A DNA stretch of 64,000 nucleotides from Weissella hellenica (GCF_005405545.1 NZ_BJEG01000008.1:1-64000); one strand, 5' to 3'. Counted from the stretch's first letter, positions 8,667 through 16,875 are shown. A program made the numbers and translations. The notes: generated from the letters alone by a model not told the origin.

Positions 8667-9339
8667 GTTTAAACTCCATTCCTTCACCACGACGTCGGTG
8701 ACGTTTGTTAGCTAGATCATTTTTACGTCGTTTTTGATAAGCATTGTAATCTTTTGCATACTGACTACTTTCATCAATTTCCGACCGAATATTTGTTTGA
8801 ATGATTTCATCAATTTGTCGCGCCGGTCCGAAATCTTGCATATTTTCTAAGTAATCCATAGCAGCAATAAATGACGTCATTTCCTTTAAATCTGCCATCT
8901 GTTTATTAATTTGGTTTAACATTGGATCGGCGTCATTTATTTCATCCATACCTTTCAATAAATCACCATAAGACAACGTATTATTTTTAGGATTTAAGAT
9001 TACTTGATTCACAAAAAAGTTTAAAGCAAAACGATACATACCGGCATTATTATCACCACTAACACCTGTTTCTGGATGTTGCGCAAGCCAAGTTTTCAGT
9101 GTCTCACGATACCATACTTCTTGACGACTAGTTTTAATAGCAATTTGTCGTTTAAATAAATTTTCATCAGTTGGTTCATAGTCCAAAACTTCCGTCACGT
9201 TCATCAACCCACGTAATTCATCAGCAACGTGATCATCTAAGTTTTCGTCAGAATAGTTCTTAAACTTAGTTTGTAAATACTTCAGGCGATTTTGATTTTT
9301 ACTCTTTAGTTTTTGTCGAAATTCTCTTAATGTTTGCAT
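8659..9339 (-). CDS. mobilization-module protein of unknown function
   Basis: A 226-residue, strongly charged, helical protein beginning MQTLREFRQKLKSKNQNRL and ending in a very basic tail (KRRKNDLANKRHRRRGEG), suggestive of nucleic-acid binding. It sits 2 bp after the EndA-type nuclease gene and overlaps the next gene. No family recognised. Confidence 0.6.
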   Translation of the reverse strand: MQTLREFRQKLKSKNQNRLKYLQTKFKNYSDENLDDHVADELRGLMNVTEVLDYEPTDENLFKRQIAIKTSRQEVWYRETLKTWLAQHPETGVSGDNNAGMYRFALNFFVNQVILNPKNNTLSYGDLLKGMDEINDADPMLNQINKQMADLKEMTSFIAAMDYLENMQDFGPARQIDEIIQTNIRSEIDESSQYAKDYNAYQKRRKNDLANKRHRRRGEGMEFKHD

Positions 9340-9341
9340 GG

Positions 9342-10127
9342 TTAATTCTCCTTATCTTGTTGTAAAGCCGTCCCAGTGTAGTAATTAATTTGCCAGCCAG
9401 GTTGGCTATTAAATATATAAACATGAAACTTAATTTGATCATCGCCAACTGATTGTCCAGCCATTTCTATACCACGGGGTACTCGTTCAACATTACGATA
9501 TAACGGCGTCACCCGGTAACGGACAAAGTGCTTTGGTGACTGCTTCAAATAACTGGCTATTTGATTTTCAAATGTTTCCATCGAACCTTGATTGTCGTAT
9601 TCATGTATTGCATTCATTGCGCGTGTCCCTGTCACTAAATTACGAGCATCATTATTTAATCCTGTTAGTTGATAACCAATTAAATGTGACCGGTTATAAA
9701 GATAATCTTGTTGATCATTTTGGTTAAAGCGATACACGTGATAGCCAGGTGTTTTAACGGTCAATTTTTTTCTTTTCAGGGTTGGCATCTGTTCTTGATT
9801 CAATAAGGCATCAGCTTGTTGTGGTCGTCCTATCCAATCTCGATGTGCCAGTTTTTGCCAAGCACCTTGATCAATTTTCAATTCGCTTGTTGTAAAATTA
9901 GGTTGATTGTTGGTAACCGGAATAACTTGCTGTGTTGTGAAATCTTGTGCCACTAATTTTTTTTGCTGGTCTTCATGTTGTGGTAATTTTGGTGCAGCTG
10001 TCGACTGGCTAAATTGATTAAATATTCGATTCAAAATAACATCGCGCTTTACAAAAATCAGAACTGCCATAACACTCATAAAAATGATAATGAAGCGACG
10101 TAACCATCGTCGATTGTAACTGTACAT
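9342..10127 (-). CDS. membrane-anchored DNA/RNA non-specific endonuclease (EndA/NucA-like)
   Basis: A 261-residue protein with one N-terminal membrane segment (FIIIFMSVMAVLIFV, about 12-26), a low-complexity linker, then a beta-beta-alpha-metal nuclease domain: YNRSHLIGYQLTG corresponds to the DRGH-type catalytic segment with the histidine kept, followed by NDARNLVTGTRAMN, the Asn-bearing metal-site helix. The orientation (short inside N-terminus) places the nuclease outside the cell. Outside the cell it might degrade or nick DNA, as EndA does in streptococcal uptake. Its presence inside a mobilization operon is well known on lactobacillus plasmids, but its job there is unclear. SD GGAGTGAGG precedes the ATG. 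Confidence 0.75.
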   Translation of the reverse strand: MYSYNRRWLRRFIIIFMSVMAVLIFVKRDVILNRIFNQFSQSTAAPKLPQHEDQQKKLVAQDFTTQQVIPVTNNQPNFTTSELKIDQGAWQKLAHRDWIGRPQQADALLNQEQMPTLKRKKLTVKTPGYHVYRFNQNDQQDYLYNRSHLIGYQLTGLNNDARNLVTGTRAMNAIHEYDNQGSMETFENQIASYLKQSPKHFVRYRVTPLYRNVERVPRGIEMAGQSVGDDQIKFHVYIFNSQPGWQINYYTGTALQQDKEN

Positions 10128-10143
10128 CCTACCTCACTCCTTA

Positions 10144-10452
10144 TTAACCAATGGTGTCGTCATACATATATTTAATTAACTGTTCAATACTATTTTTCAA
10201 TGCCGTTAAATCATGTGAAATAGCATGTTGTGATTCGGTTGTGACATGCGTTAAAGTATTCAATTGTTTCGTCACATCTTGCAAAGGTTCCAATAAAATT
10301 TCCGTGGCGTTTGCTTGTTCTAAATTGGTAGCAAAGTTCTCAATAATGATTTGTAACAAAGCATTACGAGAAACATGATTGCGTTCTGCTTCATCATTCA
10401 ATACTTTGATTGTATGCTCCTTTAATCCTTCTACTTGGATAATATTTGTCAA
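10144..10452 (-). CDS. ribbon-helix-helix relaxosome accessory protein candidate
   Basis: Start is taken as the TTG at 10452, 8 nt after GGAGG, giving 102 residues that open NIIQVEGLKEHTIKVLNDEA..NHVSRNALLQ. That pattern, a short strand with alternating residues, then helix-turn-helix ending in SRNALL, is typical of Arc/MetJ-type RHH proteins such as MobC-like accessory factors. The C-terminal half is a likely coiled coil. It is the first gene after the candidate oriT, consistent with binding there to help the relaxase. Confidence 0.55.
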   Translation of the reverse strand: MTNIIQVEGLKEHTIKVLNDEAERNHVSRNALLQIIIENFATNLEQANATEILLEPLQDVTKQLNTLTHVTTESQHAISHDLTALKNSIEQLIKYMYDDTIG

Positions 10453-10539
10453 AATTAATTCCTCCATTGTTAAGTTCAATTTCAAACTTTTTGTCGTGGC
10501 TAAATAAAAATCAAAATCAATCAATAATAAATAACAGGT

Positions 10540-10710
10540 TAAGGGGAAATCCCAGGACGGCGTCCTGGAGTCCCGCTGTGGGAGGATTTATTGTCCTTGG
10601 TATCGCTTATGAAAACTAACCCTTTGGTAACCCTCTAGCTACACCTTTGGTAACCCCTTAGATACCCTAGTGATAACCCTCTGGCTACACCTTTGGTAAC
10701 CCCTTCATTA
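10540..10710. other. candidate origin of transfer (oriT)
   Basis: A non-coding, comparatively GC-rich segment between the terminator of the upstream genes and the RHH/relaxase genes. It holds a 17-bp palindrome CCAGGACGgCGTCCTGG (10552-10568), surrounding AAATCC/GGATTT arms, and two copies of a 32-bp direct repeat (10628-10659, 10674-10705). Palindrome plus direct repeats next to relaxosome genes is the usual make-up of an oriT. The nick site cannot be placed by eye. Confidence 0.5.
10628..10705. repeat. pair of 32-bp direct repeats
   Basis: TAACCCTCTRGCTACACC followed by TTTGGTAACCCCTT occurs at 10628-10659 and 10674-10705 with a single A/G difference, start-to-start 46 bp. Further partial TTTGGTAACC copies flank the first. 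The spacing, near four to five helical turns, suits cooperative binding of an accessory protein. Confidence 0.8.
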
Positions 10711-10712
10711 AG

Positions 10713-10756
10713 GTAAAAAAATTGCGGAATTACTGGTTATTAGGCAGCAATTCCGC
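10713..10756 (-). terminator. terminator ending the upstream half of the mobilization operon
   Basis: GCGGAATT (10724-10731) pairs with AATTCCGC (10749-10756); on the - strand the stem is followed by AATTTTTTT. It separates the SSB/membrane-protein genes from the oriT and relaxase genes, so the latter probably have their own promoter. Confidence 0.65.
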
Positions 10757-10812
10757 ATCGGTTATTGTCCTAGTTTAGGTACGTTAAGTTGTCCATTTTG
10801 TTGCTTTGTTTT

Positions 10813-11781
10813 TTACTTTTCTAACTGCTTGATTTTCTCCTTTTTACTATCAATTGTTGCTTTGGTATCTGAAATATTTTTCTTAAGATCCGTCATCTTT
10901 GATTGATAAGATTCAATCGTTTCATTAGCTTGTGCTTGTTCTTTATCGGCCATATCTGGCATCTGTTGCCGTGTTGCTCGAACATTTTCGGTTTGTTCTC
11001 TGATGGCTGCTTGCCACTCTTTAATGGCTGTTCGATTTTCTTTAATCGTTTGCTTTTGTTCTTGGATATTCGTGTTTGTTTGTGCCACAACTAATTGCTT
11101 TTTGGTGAGTACTTTTCGTTGCTTATTAACCGGTAACTTGTCATCGTTATTAATTACAATGGTTGCTACCTGATCACTTGTTTTTGCTGGCTTTTTTGCT
11201 GAATCTGACGACTCATCAACAGCCGTCTTAATATTTTCGGTATCAATACTTTTATCCGCAAATCCAACCCGCACATCTTGAAAATTAGTTTTTAATTTTT
11301 CAAATTGCACGACCATTGTATTCGTCGAAGTGGCAATAATATGATATTCAGATTGTCCATTTTGAATATAACGATCACCTGCAAATGACAACTTAAATCG
11401 TTTCATATTAATACCAGTTGTCAGCGTATCATCAGTGTTCCCAGTAAACTTAAAATGTAACTCTAACAAACCCGTTTCATCATTAAAGACCTTCTTTGTT
11501 AGCTGGACATTAGTGCCCTGATTACCAAACGCCATTGTCTGATTTAACTTAGTTGAAACGGTACTCGATGGTCGTGGCATTACCATTGAATAAATCAAAA
11601 TAGCAGCGGCAATACCAAGTAAACTTAGCAATCGTAAGGTCACAGTTTTTCGTTGTTGATCATAATGATTATAGCGTCGATTATCATGCTTAATCTGTCT
11701 GTGATACCACCATCGACTAAACCAGGTAGCACCTTCTTTTAAATGTGGTTTTTCACTGTATTTCACCTTAACATGCTGCAT
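10813..11781 (-). CDS. membrane protein with external coiled coil, mobilization module
   Basis: A 322-residue protein: basic cytoplasmic N-terminus (to about 45), one membrane segment (LRLLSLLGIAAAILIYSMVM, about 50-69), an external beta-rich domain (FKFTGNTDDTL, YHIIATSTNTMVVQFE), and from about residue 225 a long coiled coil rich in Gln, Glu and Lys (TNIQEQKQTIKENRTAIKEW). Strong AGGAGG site. No family recognised. Similar topologies occur in conjugation-associated surface proteins, but a transfer role is inferred from location. Confidence 0.6.
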   Translation of the reverse strand: MQHVKVKYSEKPHLKEGATWFSRWWYHRQIKHDNRRYNHYDQQRKTVTLRLLSLLGIAAAILIYSMVMPRPSSTVSTKLNQTMAFGNQGTNVQLTKKVFNDETGLLELHFKFTGNTDDTLTTGINMKRFKLSFAGDRYIQNGQSEYHIIATSTNTMVVQFEKLKTNFQDVRVGFADKSIDTENIKTAVDESSDSAKKPAKTSDQVATIVINNDDKLPVNKQRKVLTKKQLVVAQTNTNIQEQKQTIKENRTAIKEWQAAIREQTENVRATRQQMPDMADKEQAQANETIESYQSKMTDLKKNISDTKATIDSKKEKIKQLEK

Positions 11782-11790
11782 TTTAACCTC

Positions 11791-12195
11791 CTATCTGATC
11801 TCTAAATCATCAGCAACTAAACCGGCTAAACCTTGTAAAACATATTCGTCTGATTCATCATTTGCAATCACCGTTTCATCGTCAGTTACAACAGATTTAT
11901 CATGGTTACCAGTCGCCCAAGGCATGAATGAGGTAATCACATTTGTCGTTTGATAGTGGCTACTTTGTATATTAAAGTGCAATTCAATCGGCATACCCTT
12001 CTGATTCGCATATTGAGATAGTATCTCTGCCGTTTTGCCAAAGGCCACATAATAAATAAAATCTGTTTGCGATTTTTGACTTAAATAACGTTTAACTGCT
12101 AACCCCAAACGTACCATTTTTATATCTTTGTGCTCACCAACTGTTTGTAGCTCAAATTCTTTTAAAAGTCGTCCCACATGAATATTTGTTTGCAT
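11791..12195 (-). CDS. ssb: SSB-like single-stranded DNA-binding protein
   Basis: A 134-residue OB-fold protein. Residues about 7-110 follow the SSB pattern: HVGRLLKEFELQTV, RLGLAVKRYLSQKSQTDFIYYVAFGKTAEILSQYANQKG, then a strand pair ending in SFMPW. The C-terminus is acidic but does not end in the DDDIPF-type tip of housekeeping SSB, so it is a plasmid-type variant that may coat transferred single strands. SD AGAGGAGG. It lies within the run of small mobilization-module genes. Confidence 0.65.
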   Translation of the reverse strand: MQTNIHVGRLLKEFELQTVGEHKDIKMVRLGLAVKRYLSQKSQTDFIYYVAFGKTAEILSQYANQKGMPIELHFNIQSSHYQTTNVITSFMPWATGNHDKSVVTDDETVIANDESDEYVLQGLAGLVADDLEIR

Positions 12196-12218
12196 TGTTA
12201 ATTCCTCCTCTTAACCAG

Positions 12219-12545
12219 TTATTCATCAAAAAGTGTCCGAATGATAGGGTAGTCATCTTTCAATTTTGCAGCTAAATACTGTTCCAAATTTTGTTGTGTT
12301 TTTTGCACACGAAACAAGTCATTTTGTTGGATAATACGACCATTTGCAACTTGTTTTTCAACGACAAATAATTGTGTATTTTCTGCTACCACTACCTGTC
12401 CAATTAGTATCTCACTTTCATCAAGCAAGCTGACAAAATGTCCCACATCACTCAAACCATGTTCTGTTAATTGCTTTGCCAAATAAATATTTTGTTGCTT
12501 TGAAACCACTATCTGCTGCGTAAATAAATCTAATTGTTCCCACAT
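12219..12545 (-). CDS. small protein, mobilization module, unknown
   Basis: A 108-residue acidic protein (MWEQLDLFTQQIVVSKQQNIYL...), SD GGGGGTAG. No recognised family. In the same leftward transcript as the SSB-like gene, 23 bp upstream of it. Confidence 0.55.
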   Translation of the reverse strand: MWEQLDLFTQQIVVSKQQNIYLAKQLTEHGLSDVGHFVSLLDESEILIGQVVVAENTQLFVVEKQVANGRIIQQNDLFRVQKTQQNLEQYLAAKLKDDYPIIRTLFDE

Positions 12546-12564
12546 AATCTACCCCCACAACTGT

Positions 12565-12792
12565 TTAGTTATCCGGTTGTACTAATTGATTAAAAGGCAC
12601 CCCAGTCCGATTAATTTCTTGTTGGACTTGTACCAAAACTTGTTCTTCAATCCGATAAATCCAAATCGCTTGTTGTTGGATAACTAATTGCCCTTTCTCG
12701 GACAAAATCAAACGATTTAACCCGGCCATTGAATCAGCACTTAATAAAATATGTTGTCGCTGCCAATCCACTGCAATGTACTGAAAATCCAT
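12565..12792 (-). CDS. small protein, mobilization module, unknown
   Basis: A 75-residue protein (MDFQYIAVDWQRQHILLSAD...), beta-rich, preceded by GGAGGTAAAGGAG. No family recognised. It follows the next upstream gene by 5 bp and belongs to the same operon. Confidence 0.55.
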   Translation of the reverse strand: MDFQYIAVDWQRQHILLSADSMAGLNRLILSEKGQLVIQQQAIWIYRIEEQVLVQVQQEINRTGVPFNQLVQPDN

Positions 12793-12797
12793 CTCCT

Positions 12798-13082
12798 TTA
12801 CCTCCGCCCTCTAACTGTCTCAATTACAATTAAATCCTGTAATCTATTCCCTGCTCGTAACCCCACTATAATTTCAGACCAAGCCTTTTTAGATAATCGA
12901 CCTAACCAAAAAATTCCTGCTTTTTGTGCTTGCATTGCTAATATCTGCTTATGTAAATCTGACTGTGTTTCAGCAAATGCTTTAATGGTTGAAAAAGTCC
13001 CATCAAACGCTACATATATATAATTTATTGTATCGTGCGGCACACGATTTATTGTTTTTAATTGATCAATTGCTAACATCAT
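12798..13082 (-). CDS. first gene of the mobilization-module operon, unknown
   Basis: A 94-residue protein (MMLAIDQLKTINRVPHDTIN...), preceded by GGGAGAAAA; the second ATG at 13079 is equally possible. The segment YIYVAFDGTFSTIKAFAETQSD is well ordered, and the C-terminus is basic (VIETVRGRR). No family recognised. Confidence 0.55.
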   Translation of the reverse strand: MMLAIDQLKTINRVPHDTINYIYVAFDGTFSTIKAFAETQSDLHKQILAMQAQKAGIFWLGRLSKKAWSEIIVGLRAGNRLQDLIVIETVRGRR

Positions 13083-13720
13083 TTTTCTCCCGTTCTATCC
13101 AAACAATGGATAACAAAACGACCTTATTTCATGTAGTTATTAATCAATAGACCAGTGCTTAACAACTCAACAACAACGCGTAGCGTTAGTTAGGAGAGTT
13201 CGCCCTTGAACGAGCTATTCCAACAAAACACTAATTGCGATCAGAGTGATCAAAATCACTGTTTTGTCGTCCAATTACAAGAATTGGCACACGTTTAAAG
13301 CCAGCACTGCCCAGCTACAATCACAACATCATTTCGAGTTAAAAGGTCGAATTATGAACTAAGCACCATGAACCAAATTGTGACTGCCGTGTGACGCCAT
13401 TTTCAGTACGTCCACCCTGACCTTTTAACGCATTTGTTTGGTTGTCACCACCAGTGGCTATCAATTACACCACATTACTTTAAACGTTCGCTACGACGTT
13501 CTCTGGCACCTTTCTGACGACGTGTAGGCGATGCGAACCCCTTATTTGCTTATACAAGTTACGACGTCGCATTTTGTAACTGCTTAAAGCCATCTTGGTA
13601 TAGTCAAAAATCGCTACTATACCCCCTCAGTGGATCTTAGTAACGTCTTTTAACACCAGGTTATGACCTCTAATATGCACTCATTTCATTCATAACTTCA
13701 CATGATATGTCATAATATGT
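13083..13720 (-). other. long leader or decayed coding region upstream of the mobilization operon
   Basis: No intact gene of useful length. Read on the - strand it contains protein-like pieces in changing frames: MALSSYKMRRRNLYK (from about 13592), KGFASPTRRQKGARERRSER, TGGDNQTNALKGQGGRTENG and, near 13250-13330, RNDVVIVAG then GFKRVPILVIGRQNSDFD one base out of phase. Inverted repeats include GGTATAGT/ACTATACC (13597-13604, 13616-13623) and CAAAACA/TGTTTTG around 13230-13270. Either a degenerate plasmid gene set or a structured untranslated leader. Confidence 0.35.
13597..13623. promoter_or_regulatory. inverted repeat, possible operator
   Basis: GGTATAGT and ACTATACC are exact 8-bp arms around an 11-bp centre. 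It lies between the HTH regulator gene and the mobilization operon, so it may be the regulator's binding site or an RNA hairpin. Confidence 0.4.
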
Positions 13721-13726
13721 TATACT
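13697..13726 (+). promoter_or_regulatory. rightward promoter candidate
   Basis: TTCACA, 18 nt, TATACT on the + strand. It would drive a transcript running against the HTH gene; the 75-codon frame behind it (13728-13955) has no ribosome site, so a non-coding antisense RNA is possible. Confidence 0.35.
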
Positions 13727-13926
13727 AATGTATACATTAGGTTTGGTGCTAAAAAATGTCGCACTAAAACCAGCTCATTTTCTTCATTTTTTAAAAATGA
13801 TACTTGTACTTTCTGTTTTAAAAAGTATTGCCGTACTAATCGCAACAGAGGGTAATTTATTAAGTTTTGGAAGATCAATAACAGTTGATAACATCGGTCA
13901 TTTGCTAGATGAGATGTTATCTTCAG

Positions 13927-14169
13927 TTATTGATCTTTTTGTTCGTCATCACTAAACCAACGTGCAATGACTTCATCCGTCGACATATCAAGGGCTCGTG
14001 CAATTAATGCTAAATTTTTAATACGCGGGTTTCCCTGATCATACTCAATACGTTGAAAACTTGCATATGGAACATTTGCTGCCCTAGCTGCATCACCCAT
14101 CCGGTAATGATGAAATTTCCGCCAAGCTTTAACTGCTTGTCCCAAGGTTTCCTCGTCTTTATAATTCAT
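13927..14169 (-). CDS. XRE-family transcriptional regulator
   Basis: An 80-residue single-domain helix-turn-helix protein: KAWRKFHHYRMGDAARAANV then PYASFQRIEYDQGNPRIKNL, the two core helices of the Cro/C1 fold, with the usual LALIARALDMSTDEVI end. Start at the ATG at 14169 after GGAGGTGAG; a TTG one codon earlier is also open. Probably the regulator of the mobilization module. Confidence 0.75.
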   Translation of the reverse strand: MNYKDEETLGQAVKAWRKFHHYRMGDAARAANVPYASFQRIEYDQGNPRIKNLALIARALDMSTDEVIARWFSDDEQKDQ

Positions 14170-14252
14170 CAATTCTCACCTCCTCGCTCTTTAATATCGA
14201 TAATGGAAGTTCCTGTTAAAAAATTAACCGAACTTGTCGGTATTTAGAAACT

Positions 14253-14283
14253 AAAAAGCCTCCTTGTTGAACAAGAAGGCCTT
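14253..14283 (-). terminator. leftward terminator
   Basis: GGCCTTCTTGTT and AACAAGGAGGC form a tight hairpin on the - strand followed by TTTTTAG. It would block transcription entering the HTH gene from the right. Confidence 0.6.
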
Positions 14284-14300
14284 CACTGTCAGTTATTACA

Positions 14301-14328
14301 GGTTCAAGATTGAACCTATTTTTTTTAC
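14301..14328 (+). terminator. rightward terminator
   Basis: GGTTCAA-ga-TTGAACC followed by TATTTTTTTT on the + strand. With the leftward terminator next to it, it marks the right edge of the mobilization module. Confidence 0.7.
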
Positions 14329-14602
14329 TGGCAGCAAGAGAATAAATCCTATTAAATCAAGGACTCAGCACCTCTTGTTGCCTTTAATATAAATGTAATG
14401 CTTATATAATTAGCATTATTTTGAAGTGTTTTTGTTACTTATTAGGCTTAATTTGTAAATATTTAGTATTTTTTCAATTTAAAACGCTATTTTTATATTT
14501 TTTCTATAAATTATACCTTTTACGTATTTTAGTGCTTATTATTTTAACTGTACAAAAATTAAGCTCATCCGGCTATTTTTTACGCATAACTCATCAGCTC
14601 GT

Positions 14603-14860
14603 TTAATTAATGATATCTGCTAATATTTTCAGGCTTAAATACCTTGTAGCCCGTTTAAACATATAATTTGGTAATCTTGGGCCTTTTAACGATTTTGTCA
14701 ACGGTTTGCTGTTATGTGCTATATCATGACGTTAAAGATGCCTGTGCCTTTATCTTGTGCGCATTGCGATTAGCCGTTTCATCGAGAACACGTTCATATG
14801 GGAAATGTACAAACCAAGCCCACCTAATAACAAGATAAACTCCATTGTTTAATGTGATTT
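14603..14860 (-). pseudogene. decayed coding fragments, unknown family
   Basis: Two protein-like pieces on the - strand: one reads KKITLNNGVYLVIRWAWF then HFPYERVLDETANRNAHKIK and stops near 14729; another reads KGPRLPNYMFKRATRYLSLK and stops at 14603. The first has the look of a small toxin or exchange-factor domain, but no family can be named. No ribosome site or intact start. The rest of 14330-15180 is AT-rich with nothing supported. Confidence 0.35.
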
Positions 14861-15181
14861 TTTTCACATATAAATTATGCTACTGAGCCCTAATGTTACT
14901 GATTTTTTACCACCTTCCATTTGGCCATTAACACTTCATCGTTGTTCAAAATTATATAGATCTTTTTATTCTAGGTTACAACCGGGCAAAATGACTGATA
15001 ATGACGATGGTTTTTCTTTGCTAAAGCTCGTTTGTATTTATTTAATAGATCATTTATTTATTGGATCTTTTATAGTAAGTTGGTCACCTTATGTAATAAA
15101 AATGACCGTAGAATACGTTTCTCAGCATATTCATTGTACTAAAATAGTAAAAAACAGGTACACATTTTGAATTGTACAATT

Positions 15182-15531
15182 TTACCTCGTTAGGTTAAAA
15201 CTTGTCGTAATAAGTTTATCTAATTCGTTTTCGGAAATTTGCTCTAAGCGAACAGACAGCCAGTGAGTTTTATTCATATGGTACGCAGGTAAAATTCCGA
15301 AAATTCACTTAAACTTGCTACTTTTTCGGGACTTAATTTAACATCCATTATGTCTTCCTTACCAATATCAGCCTCACCTAATTTGTTTTTTTCAACGTCC
15401 ATGATAATCGCATACCATTTATGATTGTCCCCATGACGTAGAACTGCATAGCTAGGAAATTTTATCCAAAGATATTCAGGTTCTGTTTGATATTTTTCTT
15501 TTACGTAGTTAAAAACTTCTGTACGTTTCAT
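15182..15531 (-). pseudogene. frameshifted MmcQ/YjbR-family protein
   Basis: The first 85 codons (MKRTEVFNYVKEKYQTEPEYLWIKF-type start) match the MmcQ/YjbR (DUF419) fold, including HKWYAII and LSPEKV. They stop at 15274, but one base out of phase the expected family ending continues: ILPAYHMNKTHWLSVRLEQ to 15182. The lesion lies near 15285-15305, in the AATTTTCGGAATTTTA stretch. Restoring one base gives about 115 residues, the normal family length. Family function is poorly known. Its ribosome site is part of a threefold tandem repeat. Confidence 0.7.
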
Positions 15532-15535
15532 TTAG

Positions 15536-15589
15536 TGTATTCTCCTTGATTTATGTATTCTCCTTGATTTATGTATTCTCCTTGATTTA
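15536..15589. repeat. three tandem 18-bp repeats carrying the ribosome-binding site
   Basis: TGTATTCTCCTTGATTTA is repeated three times without interruption or mismatch. On the - strand each unit contains AAGGAG, so the yjbR mRNA has three Shine-Dalgarno copies 18 nt apart; the last lies about 10 nt before the ATG. Confidence 0.9.
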
Positions 15590-15819
15590 TAGCGTTAAAT
15601 TATAAGATACTAATTAATACAACCGTTTTTAATTAAATTTTTCTAAGGGATATACTTGGTTATCATCAAAAACATTTTCATCATTTTTCTCCAGTATACA
15701 CTAACTTCTTCCGCATCTGAATCTTTGACTATATTGAGATATTGAGGCTTGTTTTACTATAAATAAATAGGTTATCTCTTTTGAATTACAACCGTCTTTT
15801 AATTTTTTTGAATAGCTAT

Positions 15820-15885
15820 GTTATAGTTTACCCGTAAATTAAAAGACCTCGTGCTACCAACACGAGGTCCATTTTACTTAAAATC
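15820..15885. repeat. solo antitoxin-type promoter and hairpin
   Basis: TATAGT, then GACCTCGTG-ctaccaa-CACGAGGTC, closely matching the first 70 bp of the three antitoxin RNA genes (same loop CTACCAA). The rest of the locus, including the toxin and shared terminator, is missing. On the - strand the perfect 9-bp stem is followed by TTTTAATTT, so it can serve as the terminator of the dehydrogenase operon. Confidence 0.65.
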
Positions 15886-15948
15886 TATGTTCTAAAATAA
15901 GCCCATGCATTATTTTAGAATGCCAGTCTTGATTAATAACATATTTTT

Positions 15949-16815
15949 TTACTTCAAAAATTGTTGAGAAGCTTTCACAGTATAATCCCAAATTTGTTTC
16001 TGTCCGCTCGCAGAAATCCACTTTGGATCAACATTTTTTTCTTTCTTATCACTACCATAAAACTTACCAGACACGCCTTCAACATCAGGAGACGTAATCA
16101 AATATAGTCCTGCTGCTGCCGCGTCTGTAATTGACCATGAATATTGTCGATATTGTGCCATCACTTCTTTCATTTCTGGAATTTCACCAGAAATACGTTG
16201 TAACCCGGTATCCAATGCCGTACCAGGTTCTACAGAATTAACGGTCACATTTTTAATGTTTCTGTCTTGTAAATCTCTGTCAAATTCACGCATTAGCCAC
16301 CAAACATAGAGCTTTGATAAGCCATAAGCATCACCAAAAGTATAATGTTCCTTCAGTTCAATATCGTCTAGAATTGGATCAGTTTGTCGATAACTTTCTG
16401 AAGACTGTGTCACAATTCTAGCTGATGAACTTTTTTCAAGTAATGGTAATAATAATTTTGTCAGCAAGAACGGTGCAAACGTATTAATAGCAAAAGTTTT
16501 TTCATGTCCTTCAGAAGTCACTTCTCGTTCTTCACCAAACTGCCCCCCTGCATTATTATAGAGAACGACTAAATGATCAACCTGTCCTTTTACTTTGTCT
16601 GCGAATTCAGCAACTTCTGATAATAAAGAAAAATCACCTGTTATCATGCTTACATCTGTATTACCGAGCGCAACAATCTCATCGTACACTGCTTTGGTTC
16701 TTTCCGAATTTCTACCATGAATAATTAATTGGTAATTCTCTTTAGCTAAAGTTAACGCTGTTTCTCGACCAATTCCATTAGAAGCACCTGTGATTAAAAC
16801 AATTTTTTTACTCAT
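15949..16815 (-). CDS. short-chain dehydrogenase/reductase
   Basis: A 288-residue SDR of the retinol-dehydrogenase/WW-domain-oxidoreductase-like type. Visible: TGASNGIG near 10-17 (dinucleotide loop), HGRN at the end of beta-2 (NADP preference inferred), NNAGG, TQSSES with the catalytic serine, and YGLSK catalytic Tyr-Lys. Last gene of the TetR-headed operon; closely similar to the gene at 16876. The substrate is unknown. Confidence 0.8.
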   Translation of the reverse strand: MSKKIVLITGASNGIGRETALTLAKENYQLIIHGRNSERTKAVYDEIVALGNTDVSMITGDFSLLSEVAEFADKVKGQVDHLVVLYNNAGGQFGEEREVTSEGHEKTFAINTFAPFLLTKLLLPLLEKSSSARIVTQSSESYRQTDPILDDIELKEHYTFGDAYGLSKLYVWWLMREFDRDLQDRNIKNVTVNSVEPGTALDTGLQRISGEIPEMKEVMAQYRQYSWSITDAAAAGLYLITSPDVEGVSGKFYGSDKKEKNVDPKWISASGQKQIWDYTVKASQQFLK

Positions 16816-16875
16816 ACTTAAATATCCTTTCGAGATTCATTTTACAGAAATTTTGTTCTTTTTAATTTTTAACGA

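Noticed and set aside
10628-10705. CRISPR-like repeats
   Set aside because: Only two copies with a 14-bp spacer next to relaxosome genes; they fit oriT or protein-binding repeats.
13728-13955. 75-codon + frame beside the XRE gene
   Set aside because: A promoter precedes it, but there is no ribosome site and it runs into the antisense of the XRE gene.
14877-15170. 97-codon + frame
   Set aside because: No ribosome site and no protein-like pattern.
15536-15589. CRISPR or minisatellite array
   Set aside because: Three units without spacers; it is a simple tandem duplication carrying a ribosome site.
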